Assembly (NCBI RefSeq): GCF_000218685.1
Contig: NW_006763299.1
Coordinates: 425,478-489,477 of the forward strand
Direction: 5' to 3'
Source: Serpula lacrymans var. lacrymans S7.9
Taxonomy: Eukaryota; Basidiomycota; Agaricomycetes; Boletales; Serpulaceae
DNA length: 64,000 nucleotides
The notes beneath the pieces are model-generated. The model did no database searches. It was not told where the DNA came from and saw nothing but the letters and a program-made list of their open reading frames with translations. The translations under genes and the position numbers were made by a program. The stretch's first letter is position 1. Every line of letters begins with the position of its first letter. Of this stretch, positions 22,643-34,995 are shown piece by piece.

Positions 22643-23419
22643 CATCAGGAAAAACACTTTGGCTATATAGACTCTAATAGTACTATAGTTGCAAATATAG
22701 TTGTCATAGTGATTATAGCTGCAATAGAAACCCCAACATCTATTCAGGAACAATGTGCTCTTATAATAGTCTTATAGTTGGCTATAGCCTCTTATAGCAC
22801 TTATAGCACTTAGCACATGGCTGACTATATGAGCTATGAGAGAGCTTGTGGCTGATATATAAAAAATAATCACACACACAAGGTTTGAACTCTCAACCTG
22901 TTGGTCCGCTTTTTTGCTGACCAATCAATCTACAGCCACATACCACACATTTATCCACTACACCATAAAGGCTTACAAAATACACTATACATGTGTAATA
23001 TATCGACCTTCCATGGACTTGTCATTTTTTTTTACACATTGTCACAACTTATACTTGGATAAAGCATTACTATAAACATGTACTATGGTCTTAACAGCTA
23101 TATAGGCTAATATAGCTATGAGAGCCATTATAATGCCTTGGCTAGCTATATAACATTATACATGTGTGCTCAAACTTATAGTACTATAAGAGCTATAATA
23201 GCATTTATAGTAATGCCTCTGCTATATAGCACTATCAGAGCTATAATAGCACAAATAGTATTACCTTTGCTATATTGCCAAAGTGCTTTTTCTGAGGCTA
23301 TAGTACTATAAGAGCTATAGTAGCATCTATAGTAATGCCTCTGCCCTATAGTACTATTAGAGCTATAATAGCATAAATAGTATTACCTCTGCTATATAGC
23401 CAAAGTGTTTTTCCTGATG
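22643..23419. mobile_element. CATCAGG-terminated short inverted-repeat element
   Basis: 777 bp with perfect inverted ends of at least 28 bp starting CATCAGGAAAAACACTTTGG. The interior is AT-rich with many CTATAG-like palindromes and holds a tRNA-like segment (22873-22976, minus). No coding capacity. The flanks do not form a clear target duplication: gag lies on the left and unrelated sequence on the right. Confidence 0.75.
22873..22976 (-). other. tRNA-like segment with A and B boxes
   Basis: On the minus strand: an A-box-like TGGTGTAGTGGATAA followed about 60 bp later by a B-box-like GAGTTCAAACC. It is similar along its length to 29913-30005. It does not fold into a complete tRNA that I can see, so it is a tRNA-derived, SINE-like head rather than a working tRNA gene. 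Confidence 0.6.
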
Positions 23420-23904
23420 TTATCACTTCCACACTCGTATTATTGCTTTTCCAGCAAGGCTGCAACTTGCTGTGATGTATCTGCTCTGTTTAGACTCAAA
23501 AGTGCAGACTCTACAGACTCATTTGTGGACCTGCGGACTCATCTGTGGACTCACTACATTGTAGTCTTCAGCACTTTCTTCTGAATCCCTTGATTGATCC
23601 CTGCGGGTTGAACGACGCATAGGTGTTTGGACATCAGGACTAATAAATCTAAGTGAAACTCAGCCGCTGCCCGATAGGCTATAGAAACAACTTTATTATT
23701 TACCTAAGTGAAACTACAACAGATGTTAGTTTAAGGTGATCTCTAATAAATGTAATGTAACATACCTCAGCCGCTGCCCGAGAGGCTATAAAAACAACTG
23801 AGGTATTCTTATACTAAACCCCCTACTACTTATAGTTGGAGGTGCTACCCACCACAGTATAATCACTCCTAGGAGAACAATGGCTGCTTTAGCAGAGACC
23901 AGGT
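23420..23904. repeat. non-coding stretch with a direct repeat
   Basis: Contains two copies, 106 bp apart (23662 and 23768), of a 32-bp motif starting CAGCCGCTGCCCGA and ending AAACAACT, each preceded by an ATAAAT block. No gene seen. Confidence 0.55.
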
Positions 23905-24131
23905 TTATCCAGTTTTGTCAAGGACTATACTCAGTTCTCTCCCAGACACCTTTAGCATTTTACATTGCTTTGCTTTACGCTGGTAATAAATTAATTTGTA
24001 CTCCACCACAAATGTGACAAATAGTTGTTTGGCTTCCTCAAGTTCCTGTCGGGTGATGGAGTGTTGATGTAATAGATGTATGACTTGAACAAATTTGCAA
24101 AAATGTTTCCAGTACGGAAGAGGGATGATGG
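23905..24131 (-). pseudogene. Plavaka/CACTA Tnp2 transposase, 3' fragment
   Basis: Minus-strand fragment with LPYWKHFCKFVQVIHLLHQH and EYKLIYYQRK, which is the block that follows the conserved GLGP segment in Tnp2-type transposases. The preceding part of the protein is at 35557-37405 on the same strand. The two are separated by the nested insertion 24132-35556, and the codons meet in phase across it. The fragment ends early (stop at 23905-23907), before the usual C-terminal half. Confidence 0.75.
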
Positions 24132-24820
24132 CATCAGGAAAAACCATATAGCCATATAGCTAGGCAGGTTACTATACCAGCTATAACAGCGTTATCTGGG
24201 CTTTGAAATACTATATACAACTATAGCACCAGCTATACCAGCTATACCGGTTATAGAAGTTAATATTGAGCTTTACAGGTACAGTAGTAAGGCTATATGA
24301 GCTATGAGAGTTGATTTTGAGCTATAGCAGCTGTAGGTCAGTAATTTACTAAAATGTTAATTGTTTACTGTATACTCCAGGAATCTTATGTGTGAGTCCA
24401 ATTATTTTATAAAAGTGATTCCAACATCAAAAATGTTACTTATTGTCTGATTACCAGGTAATATATCTATGGTCTCTCTCATAGCTACCTATAGTACTAT
24501 ATAGCTGGACTCTATCTATGACCACTCTCATAGTTTACTAATAGTTGTGAAAATAGTCAAAATTTTTTGACAAAAGCATCTTTAAACCAGTCAAAATAAT
24601 TATCAGAATAATTGTCAGAATATTACTTAGTTGTGCTATAGGAAGTACTTTATCAGATAGCTGCTTATTTCAAGGTCCATAGATATAATGCAGCTTACAA
24701 CAATAACTTATCAGAAATTTCACTAAGTCCAAAAAGTGATCTATAATGAAGGGGACAGTGGTCCCAAATGCCGCGTGTAAGCCACATTGTGTTGGTTATT
24801 TCGCTTAGTTTTGCTCGCGT

Positions 24821-26609
24821 TGTCGATGATGAGAACTGTTGTTAGAAAACCACACACAAAAACAAACTAACACACAATCCTCCCAGATTCCATGGAACTT
24901 GTTTATGGGCTTTGCCTCCTAGAACAGTGGGTGCTCTGGTTGTTCGTGGGGTGGTATGTATAAGGATCCTTCAAAGTAAAACCCGGGGATGTATGGGTGT
25001 GGGTTTTGAGGAGGAGGGATAGTTGGAATATAGAAAGATAGGGGCTTTGTGGCGAGTATAGACGAGCACTACCTTGTTAATCGTAGCACAAGGTAGGTTT
25101 GAGAACAACAATATGACGAGGTTCCCAGTGATAGCAGGCTCCTGACGCACAAACTGTAGTGCTCAGAAGGACTCTAATCAAAAGGGATGACAATGACTTC
25201 AAAAGTGGGAAGTGACGATGACAGCAGTTGACAGTGGTAGCAGTGGGAAGTGTTGTGACCACACTGGATCACAAGCAGCAGAGTAGTGAACTTGAAATTA
25301 GAGAAGAAGTCTGGAATTGAGTTCTTGTTGTTTTACAAGGTAAAGTACAGGGGTTTATACAGTGAAAGAAAAGTAGGCTATGCACAGTATAGCTGTGCAA
25401 AAAGAATGAGAAAGAACATGAAGGAAGGAATGTACGCTGATGAATCCTGCGTAGGTAGTACAGGATAAGATTGTCAAAATAAGGAAAAGAAAGAGATAGA
25501 ACAATGAATGCTGTGTAAGTAATGTTACAGGTTTGTACAGCCATAAAGTAAAGTCTAATAGCAGAAAGAGAGCGAGAAAATTGTGATGTCATGAGAAGAT
25601 GCAGTAAAAAAGGGCAAGGCAAAAAACATCAGTATCAACACAGTTCCTTTATTGTCAGTCAGACATTCTAAAAAATATGTGTCCATAAAAATGATTCAAA
25701 ATTCAAAAATAATCGCACTGTAAATGAATGTTCTGCTGAAAAAAAGAAACTGGAGCCACCGGTCCACCACCTAGTCCAAATCCGACAGTTCCATGGCCTT
25801 ACCAATGGACTGGTTGTGTTGGACCACCTGATCAAACGAGGGAGGGAGAGGAGTACTTCCAATTTGGATCCAGTGAGTCCCAGGCAGTGTGTGGTAGGTG
25901 TAGCTGTAGCGAAGACAAAGGACAAAAGATAAGTGTACCCAAGTGAATGGGACAGCGATGAACATGGGCGATGCAAGGGGATGAACTTTCTCCAGCTCAA
26001 AAACTGCCCACCCACGCTCATACCAGGCAAGACGAGCGACCGATGTTTTGATAGTATATGATGGTAGATCAACGTCATAAAGATGGACCTGTTGCCCTAT
26101 TTGAACTTGCCGCTGGGACTTTGCTGATATCGACAGTGGCACATGGTAGTCGACAGATCGGCGACGGAAGCGGATAGGAAGTGGTGACATCAGAAATGGT
26201 GGGGGAGCAAAGAAGATGAGGAGGGTGGAGGTGACGAGGAGGTGAACTAAAATGGGGATCCAGAAACAACCGATGGGTGAGAATAAAAACAAGAGTAAGG
26301 TACCCATGGTGGGGCTAGGCAAAGGAAGGGAAGTGAAGGAGATGACAAAAACGAGGGCGCAATGCAATGTGTAGCCAGTGGCAACACAAAAATTTGCCAA
26401 AATGCGGAAAGTACCAAATGGAAAGCAAAGGTGAGCATGACTGGATTGCCTAATAGAGGTGGTGCTGATTAGCCACAAGTTCAAAAAAGGCAATATTAAT
26501 TATTATTCCACGTGGCACTGTGCCTGTGTGGCGCAAAGGCAAGTCTTTTTTAATATTTGCTTCGTTATTGACACCTGTCCATGCTACCAATCAACTTTGG
26601 TGCATGACA
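24821..26609 (-). mobile_element. solo LTR, family A, copy 2
   Basis: 1789 bp, minus orientation, flanked by GCGT on both sides (24817-24820 and 26610-26613). The U3 ORF is open at 25771-26493 (240 codons). Confidence 0.85.
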
Positions 26610-26706
26610 GCGTGGTTTTTTGTGGCACCACAGGTGTGGAAGGTGCTGCAGGCACCTGACAGTTACAGCAAAGCTGCGACGAGTGCAACTCGTTATATAT
26701 AGTATA

Positions 26707-29700
26707 CAGTGTACTACCAGTCCTTTTCACACGATGGTTCCTTTTCACAGTCGTGCTAAAACTTGTTTGATTTTCAGTATTTGCCTGTGGCATTGTGTAC
26801 ATATGTTCAGAGGCCCTTTGGCCATAGTTCTACCATGTTTGAGCAAAATCTGTGCCGTGAGTGAAGCTGGCCATGCTGATCATTGTACAATTTCATATAT
26901 TTACAGTGTGAAGCAACTTTACATTGTAGTCCCGAGCAATTATCTGCCCAGTAATACCTATGTAATTGATGTCTCTACAACCACAGCATATTCCCGCATA
27001 ACTTTGCTGTCCATACACAATGGACTGGAGCAAATCTCTGTGCTCCAGAGGGCATTTGGTGATTATCAGGCAGAAATGCGGGGTCAAGCGTGACAGAGTG
27101 TGACAGGGCGCATGTTTGGTGAATGCGTTGTGAAGTTTCTATTCTTAATGTGTCCTTATGTTCCCCGCATTTCCTTCCCCACATGCTCGGTTCTCAGTTT
27201 CCTTATTCACCATGGTCTTCCACGCATTATCTGAACATGTCAAGCACATCAGGCAGCTGCATATGCAGAATAATGTGCTGCAGCAAGCAGTTGATGCATA
27301 CTGTGCCGAGCTTGCCAAAACAGAGAATGAAAAAAGGAAGGGAGTACAAACCATTGCTGATGAGTTTGGGATCTCTTTGCAGTACACAACTATTCATAAC
27401 CATGCAACAGGAAGAACAGTCCTGATGTTGGCATTTAATGCAACAAAACAGAAGCTTCTGCCTTCAGAAGAGCTCACAATGGCCCACTTCCTTCTCGAGT
27501 CAGCCAAACATGGTTTCCCACCCAACCACAAACAAACCACAGCTCATGCAAATGCCATCATTGAGAGAAGGAAGGGAAATGACTTCAACTCAGAGAAAGA
27601 TTGCATTGGCAGGCAGTGGATTTTTCGATTCCTTGACCGACATCACAAATAGCTGCAGACACACTGGGAAAGAGTCTTGATACCCAGAGAATCAAGGCTC
27701 TGAACCCTCCAAATGTCAAGCATTGGTTTGCATTAATCAAAGAGCATATTGTGAAAAAGGGTATCCTACCGGAGGACATCTACGGAATGGATGAATCAGG
27801 TTTCCCTCTGTCAGGGAGCACTGCCGCACGCCAATGTGTGGGCAGGCAAGGGGTCAAAGTGTAGCATATCGCGGGATCTGGAGATAAATAGAATATGACG
27901 GCAATAGTCACAATCTGCACAGATGGCACTACACTTGCCCCAATGATTATCTACAAAGGGCAAAATTTCATGCAAAAATGGAATGATAACAATGTTGCCC
28001 ACACTTTGTGAGATTCAAATCAATGATATCACACTCTAAACCTCCAACTGGGTCTTTTATAGGATTTGCCACTCGCAAAATAGATGGACAGACAGTGAAC
28101 TCTGTTTAGATTGGATAATCAATGACTTTGATCCCCAAACAAAGACAAAAGCGGATGGACAAACTGGAGTGCTCCTCATGGATGGGCACAGTTCCCATTT
28201 CACTCCCAAGCTCCTTGAGTATGCCATGGAAAACAACATCAGTATACCCGGTTACCCACCACCCATGCTCTTCAAAGCCTTGATGTTGTGTGTTTTGCAA
28301 AGATGAAGGCTGAGTTCAGCGAAGAGGTTGCTCAGTTCCATGCAACTCATCGAAGGGGGGTCAAGAAAACTGACTTTACTGGCACATTTGGGCGCTCATT
28401 CCTACGTGCATTTACTCCAGACTTGATCCAGAGTGCATTTTGCGTGACGGGAGTGCATCCGTTTGATCCCAAGGTGATCACACCAGATCAAATGAAGCCG
28501 AGTGAAGAGACTTCAACTCATGGCAAGTTCCCACTGTCTTACCCAACTCCTGTTTGTGCAGTGTTGTCAGCATTCTCAAACTATCAGCCTACATCATTTG
28601 AGCTCTTGCCAAGCACACACACTGGCCAAACACTGCAGCAAGACCATCAAGATTTCCTGGTAGCCTTGATTCACCGTCCCCCACAAGAATGCGTCTACCA
28701 CATGTTCCTCCGATGACAATTGCTGGGTAATCAGTCTTTCCTGGTAGCTCCAACTCACCCGCTTCTGCAATACTGCCCTTGCATGAACTTGCTTCCTCCC
28801 CTGTGACACCACAGTGTTGGTCTCACAACACTAGATATGATAATCAGTTGCACAGAGAGCCGCCCGTGGATTCCCCATCAAAGAGGATGTGTCTGACGAC
28901 AGGATCTCTGTCACGGACTTCTTCTGGCTCATTTTTGGCATCAAAAGCAAGGATGGGGAAAGGACATGCCATCATTGAACCCATCTTCCAAAAGCCTGCC
29001 ATACTCCCAGCACCTGACTGGAGGTTATTGACACCTTCACAGCCATCCTCAGGTAGTGTCGACGGTGATTTGTTCTGGAAAACATGGGCGCTACACCTTG
29101 AGGAGTCCCTACGCCGCACAAAGCAGCTCCTTTCTGCTCACAAGGATATTAGCGCAGGTCAGAATGCTCAAATTGTGATTCAAGACCTCACCTTGCGTAA
29201 ACTCAATAAAACACTCAACAAAAACAACAAGAAGAAGGGATCTGACCAAACCAAGCTGTATCCAAAAGGAAATGGGTGCCACATGATGGAAAGGCAGTTC
29301 GTTGATGAACTGAGGCAAGACCAAGCACAGCGGAACGAAAAGGCAAGGGAGAAAGCACAGAGGAAAACTAACAGAGAAGCGAGGAAGGGGGAAGGAGCAG
29401 AGTTGGAGGAACAATGGAAGGCCATCAAAGAACAGCACAATGCTGCTGTGAAGGCCTGGGAAGCTGAATGCAAGCAATTGGAGGTGGAGGGTGTGCGGAA
29501 GAAAGATTGGCCTAAAAAGCCGGAACGAGCGCTGAAGCCTAAGCATGCACAAGTGCCGAGTGCTCCGCAAGGCGGCGAGAATAGTGCAGAAGAAGGAAGG
29601 GGTGAAAGACTGGTTGACAAAGGCAATGTTAACAGCGAGGAGACAACAGATGACAATGAGTGATAAGGAACGTCACATGCCGTCACGGCGTGAAAAGCAA

Positions 29701-29894
29701 TATTTTGCTGTGACACTGCTAGCCAGGAGATTTCTCAGTGTTGGTCTTGTTTGTCTACACAATTAAATATATACATGTCTGTGCGCATTATACAAGTCAG
29801 AGAGTTTCTGTCTATTTAGTTTTTTAGTTAATGTGTTGTATCAAGCTTGAGGCACGTGGGTCAATCTGGTGTGAAAAGGACTGGTAGTACACTG
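26707..29894 (+). mobile_element. pogo-type transposon
   Basis: 3.2 kb with 26-bp inverted ends beginning CAGTGTACTACCAG, flanked by TA (26705-26706 and 29895-29896), the target duplication of the Tc1/mariner-pogo group. It encodes one transposase. Confidence 0.85.
27212..29663 (+). pseudogene. pogo/CENP-B-like transposase (DDE_1, broken)
   Basis: Start taken at MVFHALSEH. The N-terminal helix-turn-helix region (27212-27652) has the CENP-B/Tc5-like pattern ending in WIFRFLDRH. The catalytic core follows in another frame: YGMDESGFPL (first Asp, about 27787), TICTDGTTLAPMIIYKGQN (about 27910-27965), then LLMDGHSSHFTPKLLEY (second Asp, about 28178-28225). It rejoins at 28288 with FARSFLRAF-like and VTGVHPFDP blocks. 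Frame breaks lie near 27640, 28010 and 28262. The segment 28779-29663 is a Lys/Glu/Arg-rich coiled-coil-like tail, unusually long for pogo. Confidence 0.78.
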
Positions 29895-29912
29895 TATGGT
29901 ATATTATTTTGT

Positions 29913-30005
29913 GTAAGCCTACATGGTGTAGTGGATAAGTGCTTTGGTATGTATATGCTTAGTAAGTTCAAAAAAGCGGTTTACATGTGGTTGTGGGTTC
30001 AATTC
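29913..30005 (+). other. tRNA-like segment, split by transposon copy 2
   Basis: A-box-like TGGTGTAGTGGATAAG at 29924 and B-box-like GGTTCAATTCC starting at 29996. RecQ-DUF6589 copy 2 begins at 30006, and the T-loop GTTCAATTC is its 9-bp target duplication; the 3' side resumes at 35354 with CCACAGCTGGCA, which pairs with TGTGG before the loop. Acceptor-stem pairing is poor, so this is a tRNA-derived sequence rather than a certain tRNA gene. Confidence 0.55.
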
Positions 30006-30278
30006 CAGGCTCCTCCCCATCCACTGTTTCGAGGTTCAGAATTTATCCTAGGGACATGTAGATTAGATTAGATAAATGATAAGATAATTTTTGAAAGTCA
30101 GCTGAACTTTGATTCTGAACCTCTCCACAGCGGCTGGACTTTAACATTTGTAAAGCGAGTCAGCCACAGTGACTGGTGACCATCAAGTGACGGCTGACTT
30201 CAAAAAAGTAATAAAAAATAAAAAAGATCCAAATTGGAAATTTGATCAAAGTTGCCCAATCCAGCAGTATCCGCCCAC

Positions 30279-32210
30279 ATGTCGTCCACTGGGGCTTCTT
30301 CATCAAGACATTGCATCATTCCAACACTGCCAGAAATTCATGATCTAACAAAGGAGTGTATAGGCCTTTATCCGTGTCTATTTCAAGCCAAAGTTGGGCA
30401 GGCAATAGCAAAAGGAGACCAGGATATTGTTTGTATAGCAGGTACAGGTCAATGTAAAACATTGGGTTTTCTGATACCCCTACTGCTTTGGCCAAGAGAT
30501 ATACAAATTATTGTTACACCACTAAATCTACTAGGTAAACAGAATGCTACAACACTGGCTAAAGCAGGCATCCAAGCCATTTCTATTAATGCCGAAACAG
30601 CGACAATAAATAATTTCAAGGTAAAACTGGATATTATGATAAACCAGGTATTCCGGCTTCTAAAATCTTCAACAGGCCATAGAAAATCTCACTTACCGAG
30701 CAATTATAATTAGTCCAGAGCTCACTATGAAGCCAGGTGGACTTTTCAAGACAATACTCAAGAATCCAGTATTTGTTGACCAAATAATTTCTGTGGTACT
30801 GGACGAAGCCCACTGTATTACAGAATGGGGTGACTTTTGTCTGGAATACAGAGAGCTTGGCCAGTTGCGGCACATTACCCCCAATGTACCCATTGTTGTC
30901 ACTTCTGCTACATTACCACAAGAAACTACTACACATACACTCAGACCGGCTGTTCACCATCCATTGTTCTACGGACCGTCCCAACATCAGCATAGGAGTT
31001 TGAAAAATAAAATATCCACTGAACATGTATGCAGACTTGGCTTTCATAGTGCCGGATGGCTCAAAGGTTGGGGACTCTCCCCCACCAAAGTTTTTGGTAT
31101 TTTTTGATGACATCCAAGAGGCTATTGGGGCTGCCAAGTTTCTTCAAAGTCGTTTACCAGTAGGCCTGCGTGACAAAATCAAGTGGTTCAATTCAGACAT
31201 GTCAGCAACCTTCAAAGAAAAAGAATATGAACATATGTGTAGTGGGGACACTTGGGGGCTTTGCATGACAGACTCTTTTGGAATGGTCTGTTTGTTAACT
31301 CAGTCATAATAAACCAGACTAAATTATTTATATTAGGGAATGGACATACCAGACATAATGTCGGTGGTTCAGTGGCAGGTCCAAGGCAATGGGAAAAAAA
31401 GCTTACACTACATACTGTTTGGAAGTGTTTTGGCCGGTCAGCGCAAGATAAAAATCTACAAGGGGTTGCTATTTTATTCGCTGAAAAGGAGTTATTTGAT
31501 GATGAGCGTCTAAAAAAAAAAAGCGGAAAGAAGCCAGAGAGAAAAAAAGAGAAAGCAGAAAGAATTACCACAGATACCAGCAAAGCGAATGGCATTTTCA
31601 GGACTTGGCCCAAATTCCGGACCTGTTTCTATTCCCACAAGACCACAAGGCAAGTCTTCTGAAAAAGACGGGGCAGAACTATTTGATGACCATTCAGAGG
31701 ATGAAAGTGACAATGAAATAATGTTGGAAAAAGAGGTAGAGGATGAGAGTGGGCTGCAGCTAAAGGACACCATTTTGGAAGCATTGGTAAACACACAAAA
31801 ACAAACCAAAAAGAAAAATAATCACCAAAGCGAAATCAATCCATGCCTTGACTTTTTAATTAACGCTGATACACGGCCTGGAAAGCATTGTCGAAGACAG
31901 GTTTTTGACATCTACTTTGACAACATGGTAGCAGGTGAGAACTTACTGCTTCCTATTATGGCTGTTTGAACATTCTCACCGTTCCTTCTCAGAAACTGAT
32001 CACAAAGACTGCAACACATTGTCACCTGAAGGTTGTAAACATTGCTGTGTCTCATGCCCCATAGTTTGCTGTGATATTCATGCACCCACTTATTTCTCAA
32101 TACTTACTGACAAAACTGTTGCTAAAGCTACTAAACAGCCCCACCGCTCTCGCCTCCCTAAGTATACAATGTATATGCTGCTATGCCTTTGTCTAGTAGG
32201 TTGGGAATAA
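30279..32210 (+). pseudogene. RecQ-like helicase of transposon copy 2 (broken)
   Basis: Start taken at MSSTGASSS (30279). Motifs: Walker A region AGTGQCKT (normally GxGKT; the Gly before Lys is Cys), TPLNLLGKQN, an intron-like break near 30620-30700, motif II LDEAHCITEWG, motif III VTSATLP. After a frame break near 30930 come the second lobe pieces (FLQSRLPVGLRDKIKWFNSDMS from 31140 on; FGRSAQDKNLQGVAILFAEKE about 31430-31490), an acidic linker, and the cysteine-rich end (HCRRQVFDIYFDN; CKHCCVSCPIVCCD about 32035-32075). The CRRxVxDxYFDN block matches copy 1. Confidence 0.8.
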
Positions 32211-34995
32211 CATATCGTGTTTTGTGTCCAAGCTTTATATTATGTGCCAAGTTGATTTCCATATCCTTCAACAGGATTGCAAATATTTTCCTCATATCTG
32301 TGTCTGCATGTTTACTGGTAAGATGACTCTGAAGCAAATTCTTTTCTACAGTAAGGTGAGTGTTGTGATAGACTTGAACCAGTGGTGGCTCTAAAATTAT
32401 TCGCTCAACCATTTTGTTAGATCCCACACCACCATTTTTAAACTAGATAGAATTATTTCAAGTCTACAGCTAGCAAGACAACACTCACCTTGATGAATAG
32501 ATTATACAATTCAACGCACCAGTCAACCCCATGAAAGTTCCCCGGTTTGCCTGTTGGATTGACCAGTATGTGGTATCAAACGGCTTTTCTACAAAATGTC
32601 AGCAAGGAAACCAACTTAGTGTCAGAGAAAAGACACACCAAAGACCAACTGGGTATTTAAAATGAACATTCACTAAGTATTTTGACATGTGAGTGGCATA
32701 CTTGTGTTTCCCAGTAGCCTTGAAAATAAATATCCAAGGCACAATGCATGCTTCTACGCCAGCAATATCACCTGCATTCATAGTGTAGGACAGCTTCTCG
32801 TATAACAATGCATATTTGTTAAACAACAAAGTATTTTTGTGTTGTTCATCTTGAGCATCCTGCCTTTTCCTTCGCTTCTGAGAGATAGTATGATCTGCAA
32901 CATAATCCAGGGCTAACTGGTCAGCAATCAATTTCAAGTCTTCAAATGTTGGTTTTGACGCTAAAAAGTGCTCCAGTCCATGATGTGAAGAGTTTCTCTT
33001 TTTAACCTCAATTCTCCAGCAGTCCAGTCTATGACAAGCCCCCGCATGGCCAATAAGCTGATGCATCCGTCAAAAACCAGGCTTCGAGCCAAAAATGCCC
33101 GTTTCCCTTGGACGAAGTTTAGCTATATCTCGCATAATGCTGGTCTCATCTTCTCTAGCAGCTGTCAGATTGATAAACACATGCCAAAGTGCTTCGGCAG
33201 CAGCCATCTTGAGATGGAATAGCCCAGGGACAAACACTACGTGCTGGAATCAATCCCATGGTGTTGCTTCAATATCCTGACACTGCTGTACTGTCTGTAG
33301 ACGTTCCCCGGTGCCTAAATCTCCATGAAATAGTACAACATGTTGAGATATGTCAGGTCCTTCATTATTATCCCAGGCTGATGTATTGTCCGACTGACTA
33401 CCTGTTACAATTGACATACCAGCATCTACTTACACTTCACTTTTGTACTTCTACTTTTATTTTCCAAGTCACATGACCAGTCATGTGACCATTTACTTTA
33501 CTTTATATTTTCAACTTTTCATAGTCACATGACCAGTGTCTAGACTCATCATGTGACCGGTCACATGCTAGACATCGGACTTTGAACTTTATTTACAACT
33601 GTACAGTACCTCATGTATTTTAGTATATATACAAGAGCAATACATGGGGAAGGACTCAGCGAGTCCTCCTGTTGTCTAGCACAACTAACTCACTGCAGCC
33701 TAAGGGGTAACCACTCCCCATCATCTTCCTTATAGTGTGTTCCTGTGTGCACCAGAGTAAATAACTCTTGGTTGTTACACTACCCCCATCTGCAGACGGC
33801 TCTGTTATTCCACCCTGTGCCAGCGACTCTACAACAGCTTGTATGTTTCCTGGCACTGTCAAATTATTGATGTCCATGGCCCTGGCAGCTATAATAGATG
33901 TTTTGACGACAGGAATTGGCTCGGTTGGTGCTAGAGGTCCAATCTGAGACTTGAAGCTCGCAAAGTAAGCAGGTCCTTGATGACAGAGATTATGCATGAA
34001 CTTCCACGAATTGAATTGCTGTCTACAGCTAAGTCCTGAGGTGTTGGGGACATCAGGATGTATGCTGAGTAGCTGTTCTAACGTTTCCCTAGTGAGACCA
34101 TCAGACGGAATGATATCTGGATTGAAAGTGGATTTTTCCCAGAGTTCCTGAGAGCACTTGAGGTCTCTGAGAGTAACACCATGCTGCAAGGGAAATAGCA
34201 GCCCCAAAGTGAGGTGCTTCAATGTATCTGATGATTTTTTGGCCACAGGTTGGTGAGACTTCAAGTCCACGTCAAAATTGGCATATGCATATGAGGCTAG
34301 CATTGTTTTCCCTAGTGCACAGATGTTACGGTGAGACTCAGCTAATAACGACCAAATGGCACTGTGGATTGCACTTTGTGAGATTGAGACACCTATGCAG
34401 GCCATCGCGTCGATAACCTTCTCGGGGGAATGTGATGATTGCAAGAAGATACCTATCACGCTCTGCAGTGCATCGGACTTTTGATTTGTACTCTGCATCA
34501 TGATACTCAAAATGACAACTTTTTTCTATATTATTCCAAGCCCATAATTAGCAGTACAAAGTTCAAATTTGCAGCAAGGAGACATACAACTGCAATTGCA
34601 GCTTTGCAATTGTGTTTGCGCTTGTTGGTGCTACTTGCCAGGTTCTCGATGATTCCTTCCAAGTCTAACTTGTCGACGTGATCCCAATATGTGTCTTTAG
34701 CCTCCACATCACTCATCCTATAATCCCTATCCCTGTCCCTGTCTACCTTTGATATCTTCGTAGTGGCATTTAGAAGGTACCCTAAAAGTTCCCATAGATA
34801 TGGTGTAAGGGCCTGGTACTGCGTAGCCGTCTCTGCAATACAGAACATCTCGATTTGTTCGGCAGTCGCTTTCATGGTGTTGAAGTGTCGGCCACTGCTT
34901 TCACTTGTCAATTTGCGTATCCCGGATGCATACTGTTCTTGCATTATTTTGCTGGCCCACGCCAAGGAGCTGTTTGGAGCTGGGTCGGTATCCAT
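32158..34995 (-). pseudogene. DUF6589 protein of transposon copy 2 (broken)
   Basis: Start MDTDPAPNS at 34995. The central exon has YANFDVDLKSHQPV (about 34265) and, after an insertion, LFHGDLGTGERL (about 33325), KPGF.RMHQL (about 33070) and MNAGDIAGVEACIVPW (about 32760), matching copy 1 block by block; the last exon (32158-32427) matches copy 1's end. Stops at 33250-33252 and 33070-33072 stand where CGA is expected from the alignment. A 350-bp LTR-like insertion (33430-33779) interrupts it. Its 3' end overlaps the end of the helicase gene by about 50 bp. Confidence 0.78.
33430..33779 (-). mobile_element. LTR-like insertion in the DUF6589 gene
   Basis: 350 bp, on the minus strand beginning TGTAACAACC and ending AAGTGTAA, flanked by CTAC on both sides (33426-33429 and 33780-33783). 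It has a TATA-like TATATATAC and several CATGTGAC/GTCACATG palindromes. The gene's frame does not simply close when it is removed, so there may be another small change nearby. Confidence 0.55.

Noticed and set aside
22540..23000. Novel zinc-finger protein from the gag frame that runs into the CATCAGG element
   Set aside because: The frame ends at the element border; the parallel gypsy copy shows that the normal sequence is a CCHC knuckle.
22790..23400. CRISPR-like array, suggested by repeated CTATAG motifs
   Set aside because: The repeats are short, irregular and palindromic without uniform spacers, and this is a fungal nuclear sequence.
29913..30005. Functional intron-containing tRNA gene
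   Set aside because: A and B boxes are present, but the acceptor stem does not pair well and a similar segment lies in another CATCAGG element, so a tRNA-derived repeat is more likely.
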